Shown here: piece by piece, positions 1 through 8,382 of the stretch
How the letters are laid out: every line of letters begins with the position of its first letter
Numbering within the stretch: position 1 is the first letter of the stretch
Source of the DNA: Cellulomonas chitinilytica
Lineage (GTDB): Bacteria > Actinomycetota > Actinomycetes > Actinomycetales > Cellulomonadaceae
Direction: 5' to 3'
NCBI RefSeq assembly: GCF_016862675.1
Contig: NZ_BONK01000007.1
Span: 62,001-126,000, forward strand
DNA: 64,000 nucleotides
The notes under the pieces: generated by a model
What the model saw: the letters and a program-made list of their open reading frames with translations, nothing else
Told to the model about the DNA's origin: nothing
Database searches by the model: none
Translations under genes and position numbers: made by a program

Positions 1-861
1 GTGCTGCGGCACACGTACGACCAGGTCGACTACGTGTCGCTGCACGCCTACTACCAGGAGCACGAGGGCGACCATGCGTCCTTCCTCGGCTCCGCCGTCG
101 ACATGGACCACTTCATCGAGTCCGTCGTCGCCACCGCCGACGCCGTCCGCGCCGCCGGCAAGCACACCAAGCGCATCAACCTCTCGTTCGACGAGTGGAA
201 CGTCTGGTACCAGACGGGTCGCGACACCGAGGACCAGCCGCACGTCATCGCCGAGCGCAACATCTGGCGCGAGCACCCGCGGATCATCGAGGACGAGTAC
301 AACGTCACCGACGCCGTCGTCGTCGGGACCCTGCTCAACTCGCTGCTGCGGCACGGCGACCGCGTGAAGATCGCCAACCAGGCGCAGCTCGTCAACGTCA
401 TCGCCCCCATCCGGTCCGAGGAGGGGGGCCCCGCCTGGCGGCAGTCGATCTTCTGGCCGTTCGCCCGCATGGCGGCGCTCGCCCGCGGCGAGATCCTGCG
501 GGCCGTCGTGCGGTCCGACCGGTACGACACGAACCGGTTCGGCGACGTCGACCTCGTCGACGTCTCGGCGACCTGGTCGCAGGCCGACGGCCGGGTCGCG
601 CTGTTCCTCGCGCACCGCGGGCTCGACGAGGACGCCACGGTGACCGTCGACCTGCGCGGCTGGACCGCCGGCCGGGTCGCCCGCGCCGAGGTCCTCGACA
701 CCCCTGCGGGCGGCGACCGGTTCTCGTCGAACACGCAGGACCGGCAGGACGCGGTCGGGCTCCGCGCTCTCGACGGCGTCGCCGTCGACGGCAGCACCCT
801 CACGGTCCGTCTTCCGGCCCTCTCCTGGGCGGTCGTCGAGCTGGAGGTCGCCGCCTCCTGA
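1..861 (+). CDS. GH51 alpha-L-arabinofuranosidase, C-terminal part (5' end outside window)
   Basis: This is the last 286 residues of an arabinofuranosidase that removes terminal alpha-L-arabinofuranosyl groups from arabinoxylan and arabinan. The motif FDEWNVWY near residue 64 is the GH51 segment holding the catalytic nucleophile Glu. Downstream are a conserved barrel end (VVGTLLNSLLRHGDRVKIANQAQLVN is typical, positions about 307-393) and the C-terminal beta-sandwich ending in LSWAVVELEV. GH51 enzymes are usually about 500 residues, so roughly 210 N-terminal residues, including the acid/base Glu, lie upstream of base 1. The GTG at base 1 is an internal Val codon, not the start. No signal peptide can be judged. 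The enzyme fits the plant-polysaccharide lifestyle implied by the GH6 cellulase near 57 kb. Confidence 0.9.
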   Translation: MLRHTYDQVDYVSLHAYYQEHEGDHASFLGSAVDMDHFIESVVATADAVRAAGKHTKRINLSFDEWNVWYQTGRDTEDQPHVIAERNIWREHPRIIEDEYNVTDAVVVGTLLNSLLRHGDRVKIANQAQLVNVIAPIRSEEGGPAWRQSIFWPFARMAALARGEILRAVVRSDRYDTNRFGDVDLVDVSATWSQADGRVALFLAHRGLDEDATVTVDLRGWTAGRVARAEVLDTPAGGDRFSSNTQDRQDAVGLRALDGVAVDGSTLTVRLPALSWAVVELEVAAS

Positions 862-1043
862 CCGGTCGGTCGACCCGCTCGTGGGCGATGGCCGGCTGGA
901 GGCCGCTGCCCACGACCCGGTCGGCTGACCACCGGGGCGGTGGTCGAGTGGAGGCCGCCGCCCCTCCGACCGGTCCGGTCGCTCCGCAGCCGGCCGGACC
1001 GGTCGCGGCGCGGTCGGGGGAGCGCGCACGGCTGGGCACCGTG

Positions 1044-1112
1044 CGCCACCCCGACCGCGCCGCGTGGCGACCGTCGCGACGTCACCCCGGCCGCGCAGCG
1101 TGGCGACCATCG
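1044..1112. repeat. Imperfect tandem repeat, unit about 36 bp
   Basis: Two adjacent units share the pattern CACCCCG...CGCGC.GCGTGGCGACC.TCG (1044-1076 and 1077-1112), and a third partial copy begins at 1113. No coding role is supported. Confidence 0.45.
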
Positions 1113-1164
1113 CGGCCACCCCGACGGTGTGCCGCCACGTGCCGCCGCCCGCGGCCGGCGCAGC

Positions 1165-1170
1165 TACGGT
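1165..1170 (+). promoter_or_regulatory. -10 hexamer of a probable leaderless transcript
   Basis: TACGGT lies 7 nt before the GTG at 1178 and no Shine-Dalgarno sequence is present, so transcription probably starts at or next to the start codon. Confidence 0.5.
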
Positions 1171-1177
1171 GGCGCGC

Positions 1178-1879
1178 GTGGACCCCGAGCACGACGACAC
1201 CCCCGACGCTTCGTCGCACGAGCCGACGCACGAGCCGACGCACCAGGCCCGTGACCTCGAGGCCGTCGGGGTCGGACCGTGGCCGGGCCCGCTGCCCGAC
1301 GACCCCCGCTACGACCCCGAGCTGCTCGCGCACGGCGACCGTCGCAACGTGGTCGACCAGTACCGCTACTGGACGGTCGAGGCGATCGTCGCCGACCTCG
1401 ACACCCGACGTCACCCCTTCCACGTGGCCGTCGAGAACTGGGCGCACGACCTCAACATCGGCTCGGTCGTCCGCACGGCCAACGCGTTCGCCGCCACCGA
1501 GGTGCACATCGTCGGCCGCCGCCGCTGGAACCGTCGCGGTGCGATGGTCACCGACCGGTACCAGCACATCCGGCACCACCCGACGGTCGAGGATCTCCTG
1601 ACGTGGGCGGCGAGCGGCGGTCCCGACGGCACACCCATCCCCGTGCTCGGCGTCGACAACCTTCCCGGCTCCGTCCCGCTCGAGGGCTACCCCCTGCCAC
1701 GGTCCTGCGTGCTGCTCTTCGGCCAGGAGTCCGTCGGCCTCTCGGACGCCGCCCGAGCAGCCGTCGTCGACGTGCTGCACATCGCCCAGTTCGGGTCGAC
1801 GCGCTCCATCAACGCCGGGGCCGCGGCCGCCATCGCGATGCACGCGTGGGTCGCCCAGCACGCGCGACGCGACGACTGA
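1178..1879 (+). CDS. SPOUT-class RNA 2'-O-methyltransferase (TrmH/SpoU family)
   Basis: It transfers a methyl group from SAM to a ribose 2'-OH in tRNA or rRNA; which RNA is not decidable here. All three SPOUT motifs are visible in the 233-residue protein: NIGSVVRTANAF (motif 1), VLLFGQESVGLS (motif 2) and SINAGAAAAIAMHAW (motif 3), which form the trefoil knot that binds SAM. The N-terminal about 30 residues are polar, with repeated HEPT. An in-frame ATG at 1064 would add a low-complexity, repeat-encoded leader, so I chose the GTG at 1178, which has a -10 box 7 nt before it. The gene stands alone, as is usual for this family in Actinobacteria. Confidence 0.85.
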   Translation: MDPEHDDTPDASSHEPTHEPTHQARDLEAVGVGPWPGPLPDDPRYDPELLAHGDRRNVVDQYRYWTVEAIVADLDTRRHPFHVAVENWAHDLNIGSVVRTANAFAATEVHIVGRRRWNRRGAMVTDRYQHIRHHPTVEDLLTWAASGGPDGTPIPVLGVDNLPGSVPLEGYPLPRSCVLLFGQESVGLSDAARAAVVDVLHIAQFGSTRSINAGAAAAIAMHAWVAQHARRDD

Positions 1880-1900
1880 CCCCTCGGCCGGACGCCATGG

Positions 1901-1959
1901 GCGCCTCGGCGCAGCCGCACCGGTCGGCCGTCAGGGACGCCTCGGCGCAGCGGCACCGG
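1901..1959. repeat. Short direct repeat, period 36 bp
   Basis: A 23-bp segment, (g/a)cGCCTCGGCGCAGC(c/g)GCACCGG, occurs at 1901-1923 and again at 1937-1959 in the gap between the convergent methyltransferase and HNH genes. Function unknown. Confidence 0.5.
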
Positions 1960-2020
1960 GCTCCGTCGCGCGCCTCGCGTTGAGTGGCTCCTGAGGGCAT
2001 CCGGCACCTCGCTCATCTCG

Positions 2021-3583
2021 TCAGGGAGGCTCGGCCAGCACACGTCCGTCGGCCGTCCTGAAGGTGTACCGAGCGGGCGTCCGAGGACCAGGTGCCGGCC
2101 CGCCTGTGATGGCAGGCCCGGGTGCCGTCCCGAGACCCGTCCTCGTCGGCGGTCGACCGCCGACGTCATCGGATCCGCTGCGCGATCGCGCCCGGGGCGA
2201 CCGGCGCGGCGGCGACGTGTGACGCTCGATCGTCAGGTCCCGCCGGTGCACCTCGTGGTGATGGAAGCTGCACAGCAGGACTCCGTTGTCCACGCTCGTC
2301 GCACCGTCGTCCCGGTCCCACCATCGGATGTGGTGGACCTCGCCCCACCGGGCGGGAGTGGAGCAGGACGGCCACGCGCAGTGCCGGTCCCGCGCGACGA
2401 CCGCGCGGCGCTGAGCGCCGGTGTACGTGCGGACGGTCCGCCCGAGGTCCAGCGGGACCGACTCGGCGGTGAGCACCATCCGGGTCAGCTCGCTGTCGCA
2501 CAGCAGCCGCGCGAGCTCCGACGAGGGCACGGGCGTGCCGTCCTCGAGCGTCGCGGGAGCAACGGCGTCCTCGTCGGCAGGCTGGAACGCGGGGTGGACG
2601 CCAGCGAGACACCCGGCGCCTTCACCAGCGTCGTGAGCGCGGAGACCGCCGCCAGCACCGCCAGCGCCGCCCGGCCCGCCAGCACCGTCAGCGTGCGCCC
2701 CGCGCTGCCGCCGTTGCACCGCGGCGACCGTCTCGGCGTCCACCAGCACCGAGAGGTGCGGCCGCTGGGAGGTCCCCGACAGCGTGGCGGGCGCGCTCAG
2801 CGCCCGGTCTGCCAGCGCCACGAGTGCATCGGCGCGTGCCTGCTCCGGCGTCCGGTCCTCACCGGGTTCCTGCCCGGTGGCCTCGAGCGCGAGCTGCAGT
2901 CGGTGCCCGGCCATCGAGTCCAGCCGACCCCGGACGAACGTGCCGTCGCTCTGGTGGGACAGGTGCAGGAACCGTGCCCGCCGCTGCACCTCGTGCCCCT
3001 GCTCGAGCGCAGCCGGGTCGTGGGCCGCCACCCAGCCGGTCAGCGAGCGGGCGAACGCGGGTGCGTCGTGCGCGCGGGCGAGGGCGAGCACCGTGCTCTG
3101 CCCGGCGGCCGACGTCAGCAGCTCGCTGATCGCGGGCGAGGCGGCGGCGGACGCGCGGGCGACGGCGTCCAGGTGCGACACCGGGAGCGTCCCGGAGGAG
3201 ACGGCGTCGGCGAGCACCGGCATCGAGCGGAGGGCCTCCGCCTGTCGCACCTGCCGCGCGGCTCCCGCCCACCCGGCGCGCGAACGACGCGCCTGCGCGG
3301 CCTCGAAGGACGCGTCGCCCGGCCGCATCGACGTCCCGGCGTCCCTCTCGGCGACGAGGAGCCGGCCCCTCGCGGCAGCGACGAGACCTTCGATCCGGTC
3401 GAGGTCGTTGAGCGCGGACCCTCGGTCCTCGGCGAGCCACGAGTCGCACACCGCGAGCTCGTCGACCAGCGCGCGCATCGCGTCGACCGCCCGCGAGGCG
3501 ACGCGGGCCCGCGAGCGCTCGACCGGGCACACGGCGACCGCGGCGCCGCCCCCGGCGACCGACACTCCCGGCACTTCGAACAT
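2021..3583 (-). CDS. DUF222 / HNH endonuclease-domain protein (13E12 repeat family)
   Basis: A 520-residue member of the actinobacterial 13E12 family: an N-terminal DUF222 region (about residues 20-330) followed by an HNH nuclease fold. The HNH core reads RHCAWPSC...GEVHHIRWWDRDDGATSVDNGVLLCSFHHHEVH, with paired Cys for structural zinc and the catalytic His in VHHI. The C-terminal about 70 residues are Pro/Arg-rich. A Gly-rich loop (GGPGGAGGAGG) interrupts the middle. The likely start is the ATG at 3583 (MFEVPG); a longer frame reaching 3628 adds only poorly conserved residues. This family occurs in many copies per genome, often with unknown biological role; a nuclease function is inferred from the fold, not demonstrated. 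Confidence 0.8.
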   Translation of the reverse strand: MFEVPGVSVAGGGAAVAVCPVERSRARVASRAVDAMRALVDELAVCDSWLAEDRGSALNDLDRIEGLVAAARGRLLVAERDAGTSMRPGDASFEAAQARRSRAGWAGAARQVRQAEALRSMPVLADAVSSGTLPVSHLDAVARASAAASPAISELLTSAAGQSTVLALARAHDAPAFARSLTGWVAAHDPAALEQGHEVQRRARFLHLSHQSDGTFVRGRLDSMAGHRLQLALEATGQEPGEDRTPEQARADALVALADRALSAPATLSGTSQRPHLSVLVDAETVAAVQRRQRGAHADGAGGPGGAGGAGGGLRAHDAGEGAGCLAGVHPAFQPADEDAVAPATLEDGTPVPSSELARLLCDSELTRMVLTAESVPLDLGRTVRTYTGAQRRAVVARDRHCAWPSCSTPARWGEVHHIRWWDRDDGATSVDNGVLLCSFHHHEVHRRDLTIERHTSPPRRSPRARSRSGSDDVGGRPPTRTGLGTAPGPAITGGPAPGPRTPARYTFRTADGRVLAEPP

Positions 3584-3843
3584 ACGTACGATTCTGCCGA
3601 TCCAGCACGGAGCGCGCGCAACCGCCAACTCGTCCCGGGGGGGTGAACGCCCCGGTCAGGGGCTGTGGGCGGCTCGAGACCGCGTCCGCCCGCGAGACGT
3701 CCCCCGGACGGACGAAAAGCCACGACACCACTGCACGCCACGACCCCACCGTCCGTAGGCAGGACGTCCCGATCGTGACCTCACCCAGTAGTGGCAAACT
3801 CAGTCCGACACCGCCCCACCACCCAACGCAGGAGATGCTGCAG

Positions 3844-4866
3844 ATGGCCATCGCCACCCCTGAGGTCTACGCCGAGATGATCGACCGGGCGAAGGCAGGC
3901 AAGTTCGCCTACCCCGCCGTGAACATCACGTCCTCCCAGACCATCACCGCCGCGCTGCAGGGCTTCGCGGAGGCCGAGTCCGACGGCATCCTGCAGGTCT
4001 CGGTCGGTGGCGCGGAGTACGCCTCCGGTTCGACGGTCAAGGACCGCGTGTCCGGCTCGCTCGCCCTCGCCGCGTACGCGGCCGAGGTCGCGAAGGGCTA
4101 CGGCATCACGGTCGCCCTGCACACCGACCACTGCGTCAAGAAGAACCTCGACTCGTGGGTCCGCCCGCTGCTCGCCATCGAGGCGGAGCAGGTCAAGGCC
4201 GGCAAGAACCCGACGTTCCAGTCGCACATGTTCGACGGCTCGGACATCCCGCTGGACGAGAACCTCGTGATCGCGGCGGAGCTCCTCGAGCTCTCGCAGG
4301 CGGCCCGCACGATCCTCGAGATCGAGGTCGGCGTCGTCGGTGGCGAGGAGGACGGCCACGAGGCCGAGATCAACGAGAAGCTGTACACGACGGCCGAGGA
4401 CGGTCTCGCGACGGTCCGCGCGCTCGGCACGGGCGAGAAGGGCCGCTACCTGACGGCCCTCACGTTCGGCAACGTGCACGGCGTCTACAAGCCGGGTGCG
4501 GTCAAGCTGCGCCCGTCGATCCTCGCGGAGATCCAGAAGGCCGTCGGCGCCGAGGTCGGCAAGGAGTCGCCGTTCGACCTCGTGTTCCACGGCGGGTCCG
4601 GCTCGACGGCCGCGGAGATCGCCGAGGCGGTCGACAACGGCGTCATCAAGATGAACATCGACACGGACACGCAGTACGCGTTCACGCGTCCGGTCGTCGG
4701 CCACATGTTCACGAACTACGACGGCGTCCTGAAGGTCGACGGCGAGGTCGGCAACAAGAAGGCGTACGACCCGCGCGCCTGGGGCAAGCTCGCCGAGGCG
4801 GGCATGGCCCAGCGCATCGTCGAGGCCGCCCAGCAGCTGCGTTCGGCCGGCAACAAGCTCGGCTGA
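3844..4866 (+). CDS. fbaA: Class II fructose-bisphosphate aldolase
   Basis: It cleaves fructose-1,6-bisphosphate to dihydroxyacetone phosphate and glyceraldehyde-3-phosphate (reversible) in cytoplasmic glycolysis and gluconeogenesis. The 340-residue length fits the class II A group. Visible zinc-site elements are LHTDHC (Asp/His), EIEVGVVGGEEDGHE and the His of VFHGGSGST; the phosphate loop NMNIDTDTQ-like segment (KMNIDTDTQYAF) follows. Start: ATG 3844 has AGGAG at 3830-3834, 9 nt upstream; an ATG at 3835 has no space for a ribosome site, and a still longer frame from 3643 is not homologous. It is monocistronic, bounded by a strong hairpin downstream. Confidence 0.95.
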   Translation: MAIATPEVYAEMIDRAKAGKFAYPAVNITSSQTITAALQGFAEAESDGILQVSVGGAEYASGSTVKDRVSGSLALAAYAAEVAKGYGITVALHTDHCVKKNLDSWVRPLLAIEAEQVKAGKNPTFQSHMFDGSDIPLDENLVIAAELLELSQAARTILEIEVGVVGGEEDGHEAEINEKLYTTAEDGLATVRALGTGEKGRYLTALTFGNVHGVYKPGAVKLRPSILAEIQKAVGAEVGKESPFDLVFHGGSGSTAAEIAEAVDNGVIKMNIDTDTQYAFTRPVVGHMFTNYDGVLKVDGEVGNKKAYDPRAWGKLAEAGMAQRIVEAAQQLRSAGNKLG

Positions 4867-4879
4867 CGTCCTGCATGCC

Positions 4880-4911
4880 GAAGGCCCCGCACCGGGCGGT
4901 GCGGGGCCTTC
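4880..4911. terminator. Bidirectional hairpin terminator
   Basis: A perfect 13-bp stem (GAAGGCCCCGCAC / GTGCGGGGCCTTC) with a 6-nt loop sits between fbaA and the convergent STAS gene. No U-tract follows on either strand, which is common in high-GC actinobacteria. Confidence 0.8.
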
Positions 4912-4927
4912 GTGCGTCTCGCGACCG

Positions 4928-5374
4928 TCAGGCGGCGCCGGGACCGGTGTCGCCGGCCGCGCTGTCGCCGACGGGCTGGAACTCGCCCTCGTCGTCGCCC
5001 TCGACGACGTCGACCAGCTCACCGATCCGGGTGACCTCGAGCAGGAAGCGCACGGTCGGCGGGACCCGCAGCAGCCGGACGCGGTGCTGCGACCGGATGG
5101 ACAGGCGGGCGAGGAACGCGACGCCCGACGAGTCCATGAACGTGACGTGGTGCGCGTCGACCTCGATCGGCAGGCCCAGCTGCTCGGCCTCGGCGGTCGC
5201 CTCCTGGAGCTCCGGGCCGAGGTCCGCGTCGACCTCGCCGGAGAGCACGATGCGGGTCCGGTCGGCGCCGACGATCACGTGGACCGCACCTGGTTCGCCG
5301 ATCACACCGTTGTTCTGGTCGACCGCGCTGGTGTCCCCGGGCTCCTCGGGGGTGGTGCTGTTACCGTCGCGCAC
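4928..5374 (-). CDS. STAS-domain anti-sigma factor antagonist
   Basis: A 148-residue anti-anti-sigma factor of the SpoIIAA/RsbV type. In its unphosphorylated form such a protein binds an anti-sigma kinase and frees the sigma factor. The phosphorylation-site region reads HHVTFMDSSGVAFLARL, with the acceptor Ser in DSSG. N-terminal about 30 residues and the acidic C-terminus (EGDDEGEF) flank one STAS fold. The start is the GTG at 5374 with GGAAGGAG 6 nt upstream; longer frames are the antisense shadow of the phosphatase gene. It is divergent from the SpoIIE-type phosphatase, 87 nt away, which is its likely activator. Confidence 0.85.
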   Translation of the reverse strand: MRDGNSTTPEEPGDTSAVDQNNGVIGEPGAVHVIVGADRTRIVLSGEVDADLGPELQEATAEAEQLGLPIEVDAHHVTFMDSSGVAFLARLSIRSQHRVRLLRVPPTVRFLLEVTRIGELVDVVEGDDEGEFQPVGDSAAGDTGPGAA

Positions 5375-5461
5375 GGTGCTCCTTCCGTTCTGTCCTGGAA
5401 GGCGCCGCGCCGGTGTTTCGACGTTTCGCCCGTTCGGCACGCTAGACGATCGGAGGTGGTA

Positions 5462-7651
5462 GTGGTCAACTCCCACACGCATCCGACGTCCGAGCAGTCG
5501 CTCGACAGGGCCCTCGAGCTCGCCCTGGCGTCCACCGCGGTGCCGATGGCGCTCCTGGACGCATCCCAGCCGGACCTGCCGGTGGTGTGGGTGAACGCCG
5601 CGTTCGAGGCGGCGACGGGGTACGGGCTCGACGGGGCCCGGAGCCGGCACGGCGACGTCGTCGAGGGTTCGGCCCTGCGCCCGTCGGACGTGGACGCGCT
5701 GACGGCCGCGGTCCGCGAGGAGCGCCCGGTGTCGCAGACGCTGACGCTGCGACGGGCGGACGGCACCCGGCTGACGTGCCGGGCGCACCTGTCGCCCGTC
5801 CGGGACAGGGAGGGTCCGGCGGCCCACTGGGTCGTCGCGCTGCAGGACCTCACGGAGCAGCTCTCGCACGACGCGGAGCAGGCCGCGCTCGTCGAGGTCG
5901 AGCGGCGTGAGCGGCGCAGCCTCGGGCTCATCGCGCAGGTGTCGGACCTGCTGATGGACGTCGACGACCCGCACGCGCTGCGCGAGATCGCCATGATGCT
6001 GCGCCGCGCGCTGGTCGGGTGGGCGGCGTTCTACCTGAACGACGGGGGGCTGCGCGCCGCGGACGGCATCGGCCCGGGGCACCCGCCGAGCGGCAAGGGC
6101 CAGCGCCACGGCGACGCCCATCCCGGTGACGCGCACCGTGCCGCGCTGCGGGTGACGTCGACGGCGACGGGTGCCCTCCCGATCCTGCGGGGCGCGCCTG
6201 CGCGGTTCCCGCGCGACGTGGTCCAGCTCCTCCTGGACGGGGAGCGGGACCGCCCGGTCGAGCTCGACCTCGACGGCACCTACGCGCCGGGGAGCGCGTC
6301 CGACTGGCTCGCGCGGCACGTCGGGCAGGACCCCGGGCACGACGGGCGGACGACGGGCGACCGGCGGGCCGTCGTCTACCCGGTCCCGGGCCGTCGACGA
6401 GTGCTGGGGGTGCTCGTCGTGCTGCCGCGCGACGCGGGCGGGCTGGCCGCGGTCGAGCCGTCGACGATGACCGTCCTGGAGCTGACGGCCAGGCGGGTGG
6501 GCCTCGTCGTCGACAACGCGCGGCTGTACGACCGGGAGCACCGGCTGGCGGAGACGCTGCAGCGCGCGATGCTCCCGGAGCAGGCGGAGGTCGACGGCCT
6601 GGACGTGTGGACGTACTACGCGCCGAACTCCGAGAACGTGCAGGTCGGTGGCGACTGGTACGACGTGCTGCAGATCGCGCCGGACGTCGTCGGCGTGGTC
6701 ATCGGCGACGTGGTGGGCCACGACGTCGAGGCCGCCGCCGCGATGGGGCAGCTCCGCTCCGTCGTGCGGTCGTACACGTTCGACATCACGTCCCCCGGTC
6801 CGGTCCTGGAGCGGGTGGACCAGCTCGTCACGGGCATGCGGATCCCCCGCTCGGCGGGTCTCGTGCTGTCGACCCTGACCCGGTCGGGCGGCGGGTGGCG
6901 GTTGGAGTACTCACGTGCGGGGCACCTGCCGGTGCTGCTCGTGCGCGAGCGGGAGGCCACGCAGCTGCTCGACGCCGGAGGTCCGCTGATCGGCTTCGGC
7001 GGGCACGGTCGCGGCACCGCGGCGGTCGACCTGCTGCCCGGCGACTTCCTCGTCTACTACACGGACGGCCTCATCGAGCGCCGCGACCGGGGGCTGCGCG
7101 ACGGGCTCGCCGCGCTGGCCGGTGTCGCCGCGCACGTGACGGCGCTGGACGCCGCGGGGATCGGCGAAGAGCTGCTGTCGCGGCTCGCCGACCACCCGGA
7201 GGACGACGTGGCCGTGGTCGTGGTGCGTGTGCCGGACCCGCGCGACCAGCTCGAACGGGCCCGGAGCCCCCGGCGGCGGCGGTGGTCGCTGCCGAACGAG
7301 CCGGCGTCGATCGGCCGCGCCCGGCACGCGGTGGTGCGCACCTGCCAGGCGTGGGACATCCCCGAGGCCGCGAACGCGGAGCTGGTGGTGTCGGAGCTCG
7401 TCGCGAACGCCGTGCTGCACGGCTACGGGCACGTGTCGCTGCAGCTGTACGACACGGGCGACGGGCTGCGGATCGAGGTCGAGGACGGCAACCCGGCGCC
7501 ACCCGTCGCGACCGACGGGCACCCGGGGCGGGTCGGCGGGTTCGGCATGCAGATCGTCGAGCGGCTCGCCGACTGGGGCTGGCGGCAGTCCCGGGGCGGC
7601 AAGCTCGTGTGGGCGAAGATCCGGCCCGGCGCGCTGCCGCCGGGCCGCTGA
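5462..7651 (+). CDS. PAS-GAF-SpoIIE phosphatase-HATPase multidomain regulator
   Basis: A 729-residue signalling protein that probably dephosphorylates a phospho-STAS partner and also carries an anti-sigma kinase-like module. Domains in order: PAS (about 15-135; LPVVWVNAAFEAATGYG), GAF-like region (about 150-345), PP2C-type SpoIIE phosphatase (about 360-580; metal-binding VGGDWYD, IGDVVGHDVEAAAAMGQLR, YYTDGLIERR, DDVAVVVV), and a C-terminal HATPase_c of the RsbW type (about 600-725; N-box ELVVSELVANAVLHG, G-box VGGFGMQIVERL). No membrane segment is seen, so sensing is cytoplasmic. Start: GTG 5462 with CGGAGG at 5451-5456; GTG 5456 is possible. It is flanked by two STAS genes on the opposite strand, one on each side. 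Confidence 0.85.
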   Translation: MVNSHTHPTSEQSLDRALELALASTAVPMALLDASQPDLPVVWVNAAFEAATGYGLDGARSRHGDVVEGSALRPSDVDALTAAVREERPVSQTLTLRRADGTRLTCRAHLSPVRDREGPAAHWVVALQDLTEQLSHDAEQAALVEVERRERRSLGLIAQVSDLLMDVDDPHALREIAMMLRRALVGWAAFYLNDGGLRAADGIGPGHPPSGKGQRHGDAHPGDAHRAALRVTSTATGALPILRGAPARFPRDVVQLLLDGERDRPVELDLDGTYAPGSASDWLARHVGQDPGHDGRTTGDRRAVVYPVPGRRRVLGVLVVLPRDAGGLAAVEPSTMTVLELTARRVGLVVDNARLYDREHRLAETLQRAMLPEQAEVDGLDVWTYYAPNSENVQVGGDWYDVLQIAPDVVGVVIGDVVGHDVEAAAAMGQLRSVVRSYTFDITSPGPVLERVDQLVTGMRIPRSAGLVLSTLTRSGGGWRLEYSRAGHLPVLLVREREATQLLDAGGPLIGFGGHGRGTAAVDLLPGDFLVYYTDGLIERRDRGLRDGLAALAGVAAHVTALDAAGIGEELLSRLADHPEDDVAVVVVRVPDPRDQLERARSPRRRRWSLPNEPASIGRARHAVVRTCQAWDIPEAANAELVVSELVANAVLHGYGHVSLQLYDTGDGLRIEVEDGNPAPPVATDGHPGRVGGFGMQIVERLADWGWRQSRGGKLVWAKIRPGALPPGR

Positions 7652-7728
7652 GGCCACCGGGCCGCTTGAGGCCACTGGCCCGGCGAGGCGGCTGAGGCCT
7701 CCGCGGCCGGTGAAGCCACCCGGCCGCC

Positions 7729-7754
7729 GAGGTGAGCAGCCGAGGTGAGCAGCC
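7729..7754. repeat. 13-bp tandem duplication
   Basis: CCGAGGTGAGCAG occurs twice in direct succession between the phosphatase stop and the convergent STAS stop. The preceding 75 nt carry looser GAGGCCACCGGGCCG copies. Confidence 0.5.
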
Positions 7755-7755
7755 G

Positions 7756-8127
7756 TCAGGCGGGTGTGGGTGCCCCGCTCGGCCGGACGAACCCGGTCGC
7801 CCCGGCCGTCTCGGCGCACCGGTGGTCGGAGTCGACCCGGAAGAGCTCGAGCGCGCCGCAGATCTCGAGGACGAACAGGTCCCGCGGGTCGGCGCCGCGC
7901 AGCACCGTGGCCCCGCCACGGCGCCGTCCGGCGTCGGCGAGCGAGATGAGGAACGCGGCACCGGTGGAGTCCATGAAGGTGACGCCGCACATGTCGATCA
8001 CGAGGAGCTGGCGGCGCAGGCCGACGACCCGTGCGGCGATCTCGGGGAACTGGTCGCGCTCGGCCAGGTCCAGGTCGCCGGAGACGACCAGGGTGGTGGT
8101 CGTCGAGGACGTGGAGATCTCGATCAT
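7756..8127 (-). CDS. STAS-domain anti-sigma factor antagonist (second copy)
   Basis: A 123-residue SpoIIAA/RsbV-type protein. The STAS signature IDMCGVTFMDSTGAAFLISLADAG holds the phospho-acceptor Ser in DSTG. It resembles the STAS protein at 4.9-5.4 kb around this site (VTFMDS.G.AFL) but is otherwise diverged, so the two may serve different sigma factors. Start: ATG 8127 (MIEIST); an in-frame GTG at 8136 would add three residues. It converges on the phosphatase gene. With no anti-sigma kinase gene beside it, the HATPase domain fused to the phosphatase is the nearest candidate partner. Confidence 0.82.
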   Translation of the reverse strand: MIEISTSSTTTTLVVSGDLDLAERDQFPEIAARVVGLRRQLLVIDMCGVTFMDSTGAAFLISLADAGRRRGGATVLRGADPRDLFVLEICGALELFRVDSDHRCAETAGATGFVRPSGAPTPA

Positions 8128-8261
8128 GGTGGTCACCTGTGCTCGAGGTGCCCATCTGGGGCAGTGGGCGCCGACCGGGGGTGTCGGCGGGTCGACTGTA
8201 GTTGCGCTCCCACGGGTCCGCACCCGGAACGGACACGTGTCCAGCCGGACGAGCGAACGGC

Positions 8262-8340
8262 CCGGCGACCGGCTCGGCGACCGGCTCGGCGATCGACCCG
8301 GCGACCGGCCCCGCGACCGGTCCGGGGATCGACCCGGTGA
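8262..8340. repeat. Degenerate 12-bp tandem repeat
   Basis: About six copies of a 12-mer close to GACCGGCTCGGC or GATCGACCCGGC lie upstream of the second STAS gene. They produce an Arg-Ser-Pro repeat when read on the minus strand, but no convincing gene uses it. The whole 8128-8382 interval contains no supported CDS. Confidence 0.55.
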
Positions 8341-8370
8341 GCGGGCCGTGGACGATCCGGCCGACTGGGG

Positions 8371-8376
8371 GAGACT
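8371..8376 (+). promoter_or_regulatory. -10 hexamer of a probable leaderless transcript
   Basis: GAGACT lies 6 nt before the ATG at 8383 and there is no Shine-Dalgarno sequence. Confidence 0.4.
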
Positions 8377-8382
8377 GGCCGC

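Larger units (their letters stand above)
862..1177. other. Gene-free stretch of 316 nt
   Basis: No supported gene is seen between the arabinofuranosidase stop and the methyltransferase start. The region is rich in CGACCGGTC-like short palindromes and ends in an imperfect 36-bp repeat. It probably holds the 3' end of the first transcript and the promoter of the next gene. Confidence 0.5.

Noticed and set aside
1-3. GTG at base 1 as the real start of the arabinofuranosidase
   Set aside because: GH51 enzymes need about 210 more residues upstream, including the acid/base site; the codon is internal.
2021-3583. DUF222/HNH gene as a mobile element or homing endonuclease
   Set aside because: No inverted repeats, target duplication or intein/intron context are visible; the family is a dispersed host gene family in actinobacteria.
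8140-8380. Minus-strand gene encoding an Arg-Ser-Pro repeat protein
   Set aside because: The frame is produced by a degenerate 12-bp repeat and lacks a start site or recognisable domains.
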